64,000 nucleotides of DNA from Deinococcus carri. Its GTDB lineage: Bacteria; Deinococcota; Deinococci; Deinococcales; Deinococcaceae. The notes beneath the pieces were generated by a model, which did no database searches, had not been told where the DNA came from, and saw only the letters and a program-made list of their open reading frames with translations. Positions 1 through 20,286 of this stretch are shown here, piece after piece. Location: NCBI RefSeq assembly GCF_039545055.1, contig NZ_BAABRP010000008.1, positions 93,955 to 157,954 on the forward strand. The letters run 5' to 3'. Position numbers and translations under genes: made by a program. Each line of letters begins with the position of its first letter. Position 1 is the stretch's first letter.

Positions 1-263
1 ACCTCGCGGTCCACCTGGTCGGGGGTCGCGCCGGGGTAGCTGGTGCTGACGGCCAGCACCGGCACCTCGAAGTTGGGCAGCAGCTCCACCCCCAGCCGCG
101 AGGCCGAGATCAGCCCGAACAGCACCACCATCACGAAGATGCCGATGGAAAAGACGTAGTTGCGCACGCTGAAGCGCACGGCGGGGTGGACGGCGGGTTC
201 GGGCGTGCCGTCGGGCAGCGTGCCGCGCGGGGCGGTCAATTCCGGGGGGTCGTGGGTGCTCAT
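1..263 (-). CDS. RND family efflux transporter (AcrB/HAE1 type), N-terminal part
   Basis: Only the first 87 codons are inside the window; the gene runs off the left edge. The product begins [14 protein letters not shown], has a hydrophobic first transmembrane segment (about residues 35-57, with [16 protein letters not shown]), then the periplasmic start [20 protein letters not shown], a signature of AcrB-like proton-driven pumps. It would form the inner-membrane pump of a tripartite exporter with the fusion lipoprotein and TolC-like proteins encoded upstream on the same strand. The ATG at 263 has a good ribosome site (GGGAG). The 61-bp gap to the fusion-protein gene holds a perfect 16-bp palindrome, so this gene may have its own regulated promoter. 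Substrate cannot be told. Confidence 0.9.
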   Translation of the reverse strand, partial: MSTHDPPELTAPRGTLPDGTPEPAVHPAVRFSVRNYVFSIGIFVMVVLFGLISASRLGVELLPNFEVPVLAVSTSYPGATPDQVDRE

Positions 264-290
264 GACGCGCTCCCTTCGGTCGAATTTCGA

Positions 291-306
291 GGTTGACCGG
301 TCAACC
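291..306. promoter_or_regulatory. Perfect palindrome, candidate TetR-type operator before the RND pump gene
   Basis: GGTTGACCGGTCAACC is a perfect 16-bp inverted repeat located 28 bp before the pump start codon and 18 bp after the fusion-protein stop codon. It contains TTGACC, a good -35 hexamer, on either strand. TetR-family repressors commonly bind palindromes of this size. That the TetR encoded at 4202-4795 binds here is inference; the regions before tetR and before the first TolC gene do not contain this sequence. Confidence 0.6.
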
Positions 307-324
307 TTTCCACCGGAGTCCGTC

Positions 325-1614
<1,290 letters not shown>

Positions 1615-1619
1615 GTGCC

Positions 1620-2677
<1,058 letters not shown>

Positions 2678-2681
<4 letters not shown>

Positions 2682-4126
2682 GGACGGGCCTCCGGGGCAC
2701 TGGGGGTCGGGGGAGTCAGGAGGGTGGGGTCGAGGTCGCCGGTGGCCTGCATCAGCCGCAGCGAGGCGAGGTAGGCCTGCACACCCGCGCCGTTGAGCGT
2801 GAGCTGCGTCTGGGTCACGCTGAGCTGCGCGGCCTGCACATCGAGGTCGGTCGCCAGTCCGGCAGCCAGCCTGGCCTGCGCAGTGGCGAGGGCGGCCTGG
2901 GCGCGGGCCAGGGCGGCGCGGTCGCTGGCGACCCGGTCGAGCGCGGCTTGCAGGTCGGCGGCGCGTTGCCGCACGTCCAGGTCCACGCTCTGCCGGGCGC
3001 TGTCGAGGGCCACCCCGGCGAGGTCCGCACCCACCCCGGCGGAGGCCAGCGCGGTCTGCTTACCGCCGCCAATCACCGCGAAGCTGCCGCTCAGGGCCAG
3101 CGCGAGGCCGGTGGGGCGGTCGGTGGCCTCCTTCAGCGGGAAGCTGACCTGGCCGGCCAGCACACCCGTCTTCACGTTCAGGCTGCCCCCCACCACGCGG
3201 CCCGCCGTGGTCTGGGTGGTGCCCAGTTCCCCGTACTGCACGCTGGCGGTGAGGTCGGGCAGCCGGGCGTCGAGCTGCGCGGCCCGCACCTGCGCTTGGG
3301 CGTCGGCCAGGTCATTCCGCGCGCGGGCCACCTCGGGCCGGGCGGTCAGGGCACGCCCAATCAGGGCATCGGGCGCGGCTGGGGCCTGCGGAATGGGCGG
3401 CAGGGGGCTGAAGGCGGCGGGGTCGGTGGGCAGCGTGACCGGGCGGCCCAGCAGGTTCGCCAGGCCCCGCGCGGCGAGGTCGAGGTTGGTGCGGGCCTCA
3501 CGCTGCGCCGCCTGAGCATCGGCCAGCGCGTCCTGGCGGGCCAGCAGGCCCTCGGCGCTCAGCACGCCCGCCGCCCGCTGTGCCCCGGCGACCGCCAGTT
3601 GCCGCTCGCTCAGCGCGGTCTGGGCGTCGGCCAGCGCGAGGTTCGCCGCCGCATTCCTGGCCGCGTAGTACGCCTGCACCGCGTTCACGGTGGCCGTCAA
3701 CTGGGCGGCCCGCAGCTCGGCGGCGGCGCGGCCCAGGTTGCGCTCGGCGCTGCGAACCGCTTCCAGCGCGGGCGACCAGGGCAGCACGCTGGCCGACGCC
3801 TGGGCCGTGAGCGTGGTGCCCAGCGTGAAGTCGCCCGATGAGGCCGGAACCTTGACCGCCGCCACGTCGGTGCCCACCGTCACGTTCAGCCCGGCACGGG
3901 CACGCGCACTGTCCAGCGCCAGCCGCGCACTGCGGTACTGCAATTCCGCGCTGCGCCAGCCGGGGCTGGACCGCAGCAGGGTCAGGATGTTCTCCAGGGT
4001 AAGGGGCGTGGCCGGGGTGGTGGGGGCCGGAGCGGGAGTAGCTGGTGCTGCTGTCTGGGCCGCGGCCCCCGCAGGGGCGAGCAGCGCCAGCGTCAGCAGC
4101 AGGCACGAGAGGGGGGGAGAACGCAT
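2678..4126 (-). CDS. TolC family outer-membrane efflux protein (second of two)
   Basis: 482 aa, full TolC length. A signal peptide ([20 protein letters not shown], cleavage near AAAQT) is followed by a Pro/Thr/Ala-rich linker (about 25-45) and two long helical OEP repeats; [19 protein letters not shown] and [20 protein letters not shown] are typical OEP motifs. It is the first structural gene of the efflux operon, directly downstream of the tetR gene on the same strand with a 75-bp gap. It should form, or help form, the outer-membrane channel for the pump at the left edge of the window. The gap carries a motif also seen before tetR (see 4160). Confidence 0.9.
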
Positions 4127-4159
4127 GCAAACCTCGGGGAGAGAGAGACGGGGGTTAAC

Positions 4160-4170
4160 GAGTGGATACT
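4160..4170. promoter_or_regulatory. Candidate TetR recognition motif upstream of tolC-like gene
   Basis: GAGTGGATACT at 4160-4170 resembles GAGGAGATACT at 4800-4810, which lies immediately before the tetR start codon (9 of 11 bases match, same orientation). A motif shared by the two intergenic regions of a regulator operon is what an autoregulatory operator would look like. No strong dyad symmetry is present, so confidence is low. Confidence 0.3.
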
Positions 4171-4201
4171 TCCTTACGGACCCCAGTACGGGGTTTTCGG
4201 G

Positions 4202-4795
4202 TCAGGGTTCCAGGCCGGGCCACAGCACGTCCAGCAGGCCCCGCACGAAGCGCCCGGCGTCCAGGGCCTCGCGCCCCGGCTCGGGCGTCATGGACTCGCG
4301 GTGGACGTAATGGGTCAGGGTGCCCATCAGGGTCAGCGCCGCCACGTCGGCGTCCACGGGCCGGACGCGGCCCAGCGCGACCTCGGCGCGCAGGTAGCTC
4401 GCCAGGGCGTCGGCGTCCTTGCGGATGGGGTTGCCCAGGCGTTCGAGCATGGGGTTGTGGGCGGGGGCGTGGCCGCGCGAGAAGATCAGCATCAGGTTGG
4501 GCACGATGCGGCCCGCCGTATCCAGAAAGCGCAGGGCGGCCCGTTCCAGGTTGCGCCGCACGTCGCCTTCCCCGACCAGGCCGGGCAATTCCTCGCGCCA
4601 GGTGGCGTAATCCCGCAGGCCGACCGCCTCCTCGAACAGGTCCTCCTTGGTGGCAAAGCGTTTGAACAGCGTCCCTTCCGAGACTCCGGCGCGGCGGGCA
4701 ATCTCGGCGGTGGTCGCCGGGAAACCCTGTTCCAGAAACACCTCGCGGGCCGCCGTCACGATCTGTTCGTCGGTGATGGTGCGGGGGCGGGGCAT
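4202..4795 (-). CDS. TetR/AcrR family transcriptional regulator
   Basis: 197-aa one-domain regulator. The N-terminal HTH is clear: [20 protein letters not shown], then [20 protein letters not shown] (about 29-48) and [11 protein letters not shown]. The ligand-binding C-terminal part (60-197) is all-helical. The gene sits upstream of, and co-oriented with, the two TolC genes, fusion protein and RND pump, so it most likely represses this efflux operon and is released by a pump substrate. The ATG at 4795 is the only start that precedes the HTH with normal spacing. Confidence 0.92.
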   Translation of the reverse strand: MPRPRTITDEQIVTAAREVFLEQGFPATTAEIARRAGVSEGTLFKRFATKEDLFEEAVGLRDYATWREELPGLVGEGDVRRNLERAALRFLDTAGRIVPNLMLIFSRGHAPAHNPMLERLGNPIRKDADALASYLRAEVALGRVRPVDADVAALTLMGTLTHYVHRESMTPEPGREALDAGRFVRGLLDVLWPGLEP

Positions 4796-4799
4796 AAGT

Positions 4800-4810
4800 G
4801 AGGAGATACT
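4800..4810. promoter_or_regulatory. Candidate TetR autoregulatory motif
   Basis: GAGGAGATACT, 4 bases upstream of the tetR start on the minus-strand reading, pairs with the similar motif at 4160-4170. See that entry; it is a weak, context-based call. Confidence 0.3.
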
Positions 4811-4855
4811 CGAAAATAGGGCGGCCCCGCTGTGGGGCAGGGCACAGTGAGGCGG

Positions 4856-5827
<972 letters not shown>

Positions 5828-5958
5828 AGAACCTCCGGGAAGAGCCGAATCTTTTTGCGGCTCTTCCCCGACGGGAAGGAGAAGGAGAGAAGGTAGTTTC
5901 CGTGCAGTGGAAGACTTGCCGGTGCGGTCCTGGGAAGTCTGGAACGGAGCGGAAACCA
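5828..5958 (+). repeat. Family S structured palindromic element (5' arm degenerate)
   Basis: It fills the gap between the DUF5693 gene and csaB. Reading the plus strand: hairpin I GAAGAGCC/GGCTCTTC, purine box GACGGGAAGGAGAAGG, middle arm GGTAGTTTCCG, AGTGGA, hairpin II AGACTT/AAGTCT, GGAACGGA, 3' arm CGGAAACCACC. The middle and 3' arms pair. Orientation is opposite to the flanking genes. Confidence 0.75.
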
Positions 5959-5960
5959 CC

Positions 5961-7868
<1,908 letters not shown>

Positions 7869-7872
7869 CCTA

Positions 7873-8018
7873 GAAGTGATGGGGGATGAGGGTCGAGAGA
7901 TCAGGAAAGAAGGCTGCGGGCGGAGGCAGTCTGCTGGTAGGCACAGGGGCCGTCATCCTCCGAAAGGCGGAGCGGGGCAGGCCCCCTCATCCCTCAGCAC
8001 CCATCCCTCATCCCTGCC
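7873..8018. repeat. Family T repeat: GGGATGA-type units in inverted orientation
   Basis: The region between uridine kinase and DUF5693 has GATGGGGGATGAGGG at the left and CCCTCATCCCTCAGC plus CATCCCTCATCCC at the right, i.e. short tandem units inverted about a centre that contains AAAGAAGGCTG. No coding potential was seen. It may act as a terminator or processing hairpin for udk transcripts. Confidence 0.6.
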
Positions 8019-8019
8019 C

Positions 8020-11710
<3,691 letters not shown>

Positions 11711-11745
11711 TCTCTGGACATCGTTCCGCCCCCGCCCCTTCATCC

Positions 11746-11785
<40 letters not shown>

Positions 11786-11830
11786 TGCCTCCGGGCAAAG
11801 GAGGCCAGTCTGGGCGTGCGGCGGGAGGCT

Positions 11831-11945
11831 GACGGAATGGACTCTGGTTCCTGAACAGTTCGGGAAAACACCTCACTGTTCATCCACCTCCGTCCACTCC
11901 GTCGGAGTGACACTCGCTTCGCTCGGCTGGGCCTGGAAGCCCAGC
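11831..11945 (-). repeat. Family S element directly upstream of purA (5' arm missing)
   Basis: Reading the minus strand: hairpin I GCTGGGC/GCCCAGC, box GAGCGAAGCGAG, middle arm GACGGAGTGGAC, GGTGGA, hairpin II TGAACAGT/ACTGTTCA with loop GGTGTTTTCC, GGAACCAGA, 3' arm GTCCATTCCGTC. Middle and 3' arms pair over 12 bases with one G-T-type mismatch. It occupies most of the purA leader region. Confidence 0.85.
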
Positions 11946-11958
11946 ATCAAGGAGAATC

Positions 11959-13173
<1,215 letters not shown>

Positions 13174-13174
13174 G

Positions 13175-13234
13175 GGAAGCGGTCAGCGGTCAGCTTTCAG
13201 CCTTCGGGCTGACCGCTGACGGCTGACCGCTTTC
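13175..13234. repeat. Family T repeat hairpin between purA and folE
   Basis: GGAAGCGGTCAGCGGTCAGC pairs with GCTGACCGCTGACGGCTGAC and the following CGCTTTCC around the loop TTTCAGCCTTCGG. It is a near-perfect hairpin one base after the purA stop codon and can serve as a terminator, though no T-run follows. Confidence 0.75.
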
Positions 13235-13289
13235 CCCACAGTCCCCCACCCCCCCGCGCTCTAGACTCGGTGCAGAAGGAGTTGCCACC

Positions 13290-13901
<612 letters not shown>

Positions 13902-13983
13902 TGGTCATGAGCCGCGTGCCCTGGTAAGAATGAGGGCCTCCCGGTCTCCTGCCTCGCCTTGCTGCTGCCCGGAGTGCCCCTGA

Positions 13984-16677
13984 ATGCTGCTCAACCTCTG
14001 CCTGCTGATCAGTTGCGCGTTTCTGGTGAGTCTCACGTTCCGCGAGTGGCCGGTGCGCCCCCGCCTGAGCGAGGACGTGTTGCGGGTGGTGCTGGCGGCG
14101 CTGATCATCTGCCTGCTGATGGTCTATTCCACGCCCTTCGGGGCCTTCAGGGTGGACCTGCGTTTCGTGGTGGTCGCGCTGGTGACGCTGCGCTATGGGG
14201 TGGGCGTGGGCGCGCTGGCGTTTTTGCCGGCGCTGGCCCTGCGGTTTCTTGAAGACCATGTGGCGGCGGGTGTGGCGGCGGCCAACGGCCTGAGCGTGGT
14301 GCTGCTGACCGGGTTGATGCGCCCGCATGTGGTGGGAGCGCGCCTGAACCTGCGGCAGGTGTGGCTGGCCCCGGTCCCGTTTCTGGGGCTGAGCCTGGCG
14401 CTGCTGCTCACGCCGCAGGGCCGCGCCGTTTTTCCTGCTGTGTATCTGCCGGGGCTGTCGTTCAGCACGCTGGGTCTGGTGCTGGCGCTGGGGATTTTCC
14501 AGTCGCGGCTGCGGCTGCTGAGTCTGGCCCACCAGCTGCGCGCCGAGGCGCTCTCCGACCCCCTGACCGGGCTGGGCAACCGGCGGCGCTTCGACAACGA
14601 CCTCACGGCGCTGGCGGCCGGCCATCAACTGGTCCTGCTCGACGTGGACCATTTCAAGGCCGTCAACGATCTGTACGGCCACGCGGCCGGCGACCGGGTG
14701 CTGGAACAACTGGGCCGGCTGCTGCGCGAGCAGGACCCGGCGCAGTTGCGCGCCTACCGCATCGGCGGCGAGGAATTCGCGCTGCTGGCCGGCACGGGGA
14801 GCGAGGCGCGGACCCGCGCCCTGATCGAGGAACTGCGCCGCCGTGTTCCGCAGGTTCTGGTGGGCTACACCGGCGTCACCCTGTCGGCAGGCATGAGCAC
14901 CCGCTGTCCGGACGACACCCCGAGCGCCCTGTTCCAGCGTGCCGATGAGGCCCTCTACCTCGCCAAGACGAATGGCCGCGACCGTCTGGTGGTCAGTGAG
15001 GCGGTGACGCGCCCCCCGGTCACGCCGGAAGCGGCGGCGGATGGCGGCGGGCCGCCGGTGCCGCTCACGCCGCTGCAACCCCGGCACTCGCTGTGGCGCG
15101 CGCTGAGAACCACCATCGCCCTGCTGAGCGAGCGGCGCACCCTCCGGGACGAGGACTGGCGCGAACTGCTGCACCTGGCGGTGGCGGCGGTGGACGGGGC
15201 CGAGGCCGGGTCACTGAGTATCCGCGAGGGCCGGACGTTTCGCATGTGTGCGGCCGTGGGCTTTGCGCCCGAATTGCTGGGCGTGCGGATGGACGAGGCG
15301 GCGCAGCTCCGCTGGTATGGCCGTTCCCGCGAGGAATGGCAGGCCGGGGCCGCCCGCATCCTGAAAAGCGACGAGCTGCGGCGCGTCTATGCGCGGGCCG
15401 ACGAGGTGCTGTGGGACGCCGGCCCGGTGTTCGAGAGGGCCGGGCGGCGCAGCGAGATCCGCGCCGACCTCTGCTTTCCCGTGGTGCTGGGTGGCGAGGT
15501 GATCGCGCACCTGAACCTGGACAGCTTCACCTCCGAGGACGCCTTTACCTGGCAGAGCGTGGAACTTGCGGGGCTGTTCGCGCAGCAGCTCGCGGCGCTG
15601 CTGCACCTTCAGGAGCGCTGGCGGGAACTGGAGCTGCTGGGCCAGCTCCACGCCAGACTGGGCGCGGACCCGCAGGGCCGGTCGGCCGAGGAGCAGCTCA
15701 CCGAGACGGCCATCGACCTGCTGCACGCGGCCCAGGCCACCCTGTTGCGCTATGACCCGGCCGGCGACCAACTGGTGTCGGTCGCCACCGAGGGCACCTA
15801 CCGGGAACTTGGCCCGGTGTCCCTGCCGCGCGGCCAGGGGCTGTCGTGGGAGGCGCTGGCGAGGGGGCAGGTGCTGCGTGTGGCGAACACAGGGGGGGAT
15901 GGGCGCGTGTACCGCCGGGACCGGCTCGCGGGCGACGCGATGATGGCCGTGCCCCTGCTGAATGGCGAGCAGCAACCGCTGGGGGTCCTGATCCTGACCC
16001 GCGACGCGGCCCGGCCCTTTCTGCCGGACGACGAGAGCCTGGCCCTGCTCCTGGCGAGCGTGGCGACCCGGATGCTCGAACGGACCGCCTACATGGAGGG
16101 GTTGCGGGCCACGCTGGAAGCTGCCCTGACCACCCTGGGGGTCGCGCTGGAAACCCGCGATTTCGAGACGCAGGGGCACACCGAGCGGGTGCTGCGCTTT
16201 GCCGGGCGTTTCGGGGCTGCCCTGGGGCTGTCCGGGGACCGCCTGACGGCCCTGCGCCACGGCGCGGTGCTGCACGACATCGGCAAACTGGGGATTCCCG
16301 ATACGGTGCTGCTCAAGCCCGGTGCCCTGACCCCTGAGGAGCGTCAGGTGGTCGAGGGCCACGCGGCGCTCGGGGCCACGCTGGCCGCCCGCATTCCCTT
16401 TCTGCACCCCGAGGCCCACGGCGTGATCCGCTCGCACCACGAACGCTGGGACGGCCGGGGCTACCCCGACGGCCTGCGCGGTGAGGACATTCCCCTGCTG
16501 GCCCGCCTGTTCGCGCTGTGCGACGTGTACGACGCGCTGGTGAGTACCCGGCCCTACAAGCAGGCCATGCCGCCCGAACAGGCCCTCGGCATCCTGCGCG
16601 CCGGGCGCGGCACGCAGTTCGACCCCGAACTGACCGACCTGTTCGAGCGGTTGTGGCACGCGGGCGCGTTTCGCTGA
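13984..16677 (+). CDS. Membrane GGDEF-GAF-HD-GYP cyclic-di-GMP enzyme
   Basis: 897 aa with both c-di-GMP synthesis and degradation domains. Residues 1-180 carry about five to six transmembrane helices. A GGDEF domain follows (DPLTGLGNRRRFDNDL near 191; active GGEEF signature in YRIGGEEFALL near 258-263), then one or two GAF domains (about 370-530 and 555-695). The C-terminal HD-GYP domain has LHDIGKLGIPD near 762 and HHERWDGRGYPDGL near 817-830. Both catalytic signatures look intact, so one protein could make and break the messenger, with the GAF domains as switches. No partner gene is adjacent. Confidence 0.93.
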   Translation: MLLNLCLLISCAFLVSLTFREWPVRPRLSEDVLRVVLAALIICLLMVYSTPFGAFRVDLRFVVVALVTLRYGVGVGALAFLPALALRFLEDHVAAGVAAANGLSVVLLTGLMRPHVVGARLNLRQVWLAPVPFLGLSLALLLTPQGRAVFPAVYLPGLSFSTLGLVLALGIFQSRLRLLSLAHQLRAEALSDPLTGLGNRRRFDNDLTALAAGHQLVLLDVDHFKAVNDLYGHAAGDRVLEQLGRLLREQDPAQLRAYRIGGEEFALLAGTGSEARTRALIEELRRRVPQVLVGYTGVTLSAGMSTRCPDDTPSALFQRADEALYLAKTNGRDRLVVSEAVTRPPVTPEAAADGGGPPVPLTPLQPRHSLWRALRTTIALLSERRTLRDEDWRELLHLAVAAVDGAEAGSLSIREGRTFRMCAAVGFAPELLGVRMDEAAQLRWYGRSREEWQAGAARILKSDELRRVYARADEVLWDAGPVFERAGRRSEIRADLCFPVVLGGEVIAHLNLDSFTSEDAFTWQSVELAGLFAQQLAALLHLQERWRELELLGQLHARLGADPQGRSAEEQLTETAIDLLHAAQATLLRYDPAGDQLVSVATEGTYRELGPVSLPRGQGLSWEALARGQVLRVANTGGDGRVYRRDRLAGDAMMAVPLLNGEQQPLGVLILTRDAARPFLPDDESLALLLASVATRMLERTAYMEGLRATLEAALTTLGVALETRDFETQGHTERVLRFAGRFGAALGLSGDRLTALRHGAVLHDIGKLGIPDTVLLKPGALTPEERQVVEGHAALGATLAARIPFLHPEAHGVIRSHHERWDGRGYPDGLRGEDIPLLARLFALCDVYDALVSTRPYKQAMPPEQALGILRAGRGTQFDPELTDLFERLWHAGAFR

Positions 16678-16725
16678 GGGCGGCTGGCGCAGGACACCGC
16701 CGCGCAGAACGGCTCAGCCCTGCCC

Positions 16726-17142
<417 letters not shown>

Positions 17143-17162
17143 CTGTCCTCCTCCTGCTGGCC

Positions 17163-18341
<1,179 letters not shown>

Positions 18342-18455
18342 GCCTCAGTCTACGCCCGGCTTCCTGCAAAAAGGCGGCAGGAAGGGTCAAAGGGTCGGAC
18401 GGCTCAGGGGCGGCGTGGCGGCGGCGGTTCTGCGGCCGGGCCGCCTGACTTTCCC

Positions 18456-18517
18456 CCAGGACGGCGCTCCGTTGCGTTGCCGCAGGTCTCAGGCGTCCAC
18501 TCCACTGCGCCCCGCCC
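18456..18517 (-). repeat. Family S element, 3' half only (B type)
   Basis: Read on the minus strand it contains GCGCAGTGGAGTGGACGCC, TGCGGCAACGCAACGGAGCG and CCGTCCTGG. This matches the right half of the B copies, especially the one at 48014-48275. The 5' arm, hairpin I and purine box are absent, so it is a truncated remnant. Confidence 0.7.
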
Positions 18518-18581
18518 CAAGGTGAACCCGTTTGAGCCGCGCCTCAGCAACTTTTCTGCCCCGGATGCCGTAATGGAGGGT

Positions 18582-18797
18582 ATGAAGAAGACCAGTTCGC
18601 GCGGCAGCAAGTTCAGCAAATGGATGGTCTACGCGCCCATCGCCCTGGAAGTGATCAGCCTGGCGCGCCGCCGTCAGCAGGCCAAACGCGGCAAGTACAC
18701 CAAGCTCCGCAAGCGCGACCGTGCCCTCGACTTCCTGCTGGGGCAGGCCGAGCGCCGCCTGGGCGGGAAACAGAAGACCCGCCGCCGCTGGTTCTGA
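18582..18797 (+). CDS. Small basic protein of unknown function
   Basis: 71 aa starting MKKTSSRGSKFSKWMVYAPI, with one hydrophobic stretch (MVYAPIALEVISLA, about 14-27) followed by a strongly basic tail rich in Arg and Lys, ending QKTRRRWF. It could sit on the membrane with a basic cytoplasmic tail, or bind nucleic acid. I recognise no family. Another in-frame ATG lies at 18573; GGAGGG sits between the two, too close to the second, so the start is uncertain. Codon use matches the neighbours. Its TGA stop overlaps the first base of the family S element that follows. Confidence 0.65.
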   Translation: MKKTSSRGSKFSKWMVYAPIALEVISLARRRQQAKRGKYTKLRKRDRALDFLLGQAERRLGGKQKTRRRWF

Positions 18798-18921
18798 TAC
18801 CAACTTAAGGTGAGTCGTAGACGAACCCGAGCGGAGCGAGAGTAAGAAAATACCAGCTTGCGGCGATGGAAGAACATCCGGTGTTTTGTCCGGATGTTCT
18901 GGAATCAGAGCAAGTTGGTAT
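18797..18921 (+). repeat. Family S element starting at a stop codon
   Basis: 5' arm ATACCAACTTA, box GAGCGGAGCGAG, middle arm ATACCAGCTTG, GATGGA, hairpin II AGAACATCCGG/CCGGATGTTCT around TGTTTTGT, GGAATCAGAG, 3' arm CAAGTTGGTAT. The outer arms pair perfectly over 10 bases. Its first base is the last base of the preceding TGA stop codon. Confidence 0.9.
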
Positions 18922-19042
18922 GACCCGTTCTGCTCCCCTCACACGCCCCTGCTCCTGGCGGGGGCGTTCGTCTGTCCCGGTCCGCCGAACTTTCCTGAAC
19001 CGTACAGTTTGCTGACTGTTGGGCTAGCTAGAGTCGGGACCT

Positions 19043-20248
19043 ATGGACCTCCGCAGCGGCACGGCCTACTGGCCCCTCAAGAACGGCCTGATGCACACCT
19101 ATCCGCCCCTCACGGCAGACGAGCGCGCCGACGTGCTGGTGATCGGCGCGGGCATTACCGGGGCGCTGCTGGCCGACGCCCTGACGGGGGCGGGGCTGGA
19201 CGTGGTGGTGCTGGACCGCCGCGACGCGGCTTTCGGCAGCACCAGTGCCAGCACCGCGCTGCTGCAATACGAGATTGATACCCACTTGGTGGACCTGCGG
19301 CGCATGATTGGCCGGGGTGACGCCGACCGGGCCTATCAGCTCTGCCGCGAGGCCATCGACCTGACAGAGGCCCTGACGCGCGAACTGCCTGACGATTGCG
19401 GCTTTCTGCGGCCCGGCAGCCTCTACTACGCTTCCCGCCGCCGCGACGTGCGGACGCTGCGTGAGGAATGCGCAGCCCGCGCGCAGGCCGGGCTGGAGGT
19501 GGAGTTCCTGGACGCGCGGGAGGTCAGGGAACGCTTCGGCCTCGGTGCGCCCGCCGCCCTGTTCAGCCCGGCGGGGGCGGCGGTGGACCCCTACCGCCTC
19601 GCGCAGCATCTGCTGGGGCGTGCCCGTTCACGCGGTGCGCGTGTCCACGACCGGACCGAGGTGACCCGGCTGGACGAGGAAGACCAGGGGTACACAGCCC
19701 ACACGGACCGGGGCGTGCGGGTGCGGGCTGGGCACGTGGTGGTCGCCGCCGGGTACGAGGCGGAACGCTTTGCCGGGAAGCAGCTCGCGCAGCTCAGGAA
19801 CAGTTACGCCCTGGTGACCGAACCACTCGCGCAGGGGCAGCAGCCCTGGCCGACCGGCTGCCTGCTGTGGGAAACCGCCCGCCCCTACCTGTATGCCCGC
19901 ACCACCCCCGACGGCCGCGTCCTGGTCGGCGGCGAGGACGACCCCCACCACAACCCGGCCCGCCGCGACCGCGCCCTGCCGGGCAAGCAGCGCCGCCTGG
20001 AGCGCAAGCTGGAGCGGCTGCTGCCCGGCCTGGAGACAGAAGTCGCCTACGCCTGGGCGGGCACCTTCGGCGAGACGAAGGACGGTCTGGCCTACATCGG
20101 ACCGAAGCCGGGCAGCCCCTGCCTGCTGTTCGCGCTGGGCTACGGGGGCAATGGCATCACCTACAGCGTGCAGGCCGCGCGGCTGCTGACCGACCGCATC
20201 CTGGGGCGGCCCGCGCCAGACCTGAGGATCTTCCGCCTGGACCGCTGA
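19043..20248 (+). CDS. FAD-dependent oxidoreductase of the DAO family
   Basis: 401 aa. The FAD-binding Rossmann motif is VLVIGAGITGALLADAL (about 33-49), ending in the acidic VVLDRRDA. GSTSASTALLQYEID matches the glycine/D-amino-acid oxidase (DadA/SoxB-like) group, and near the C-terminus FALGYGGNGITYSVQAARLL is the second FAD-contact motif. It should oxidise an amine or amino acid using FAD; the substrate is unknown. TAGAGT sits 8 bases before the ATG, suggesting a leaderless mRNA, and ACAGTTTGCTGACTGT (19004-19019) just upstream has 5-bp inverted ends that could be an operator. Confidence 0.87.
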   Translation: MDLRSGTAYWPLKNGLMHTYPPLTADERADVLVIGAGITGALLADALTGAGLDVVVLDRRDAAFGSTSASTALLQYEIDTHLVDLRRMIGRGDADRAYQLCREAIDLTEALTRELPDDCGFLRPGSLYYASRRRDVRTLREECAARAQAGLEVEFLDAREVRERFGLGAPAALFSPAGAAVDPYRLAQHLLGRARSRGARVHDRTEVTRLDEEDQGYTAHTDRGVRVRAGHVVVAAGYEAERFAGKQLAQLRNSYALVTEPLAQGQQPWPTGCLLWETARPYLYARTTPDGRVLVGGEDDPHHNPARRDRALPGKQRRLERKLERLLPGLETEVAYAWAGTFGETKDGLAYIGPKPGSPCLLFALGYGGNGITYSVQAARLLTDRILGRPAPDLRIFRLDR

Positions 20249-20286
20249 AAAGGGTGCGGGGCAGGGTCGCGGCGGGCCTGGTCTGC

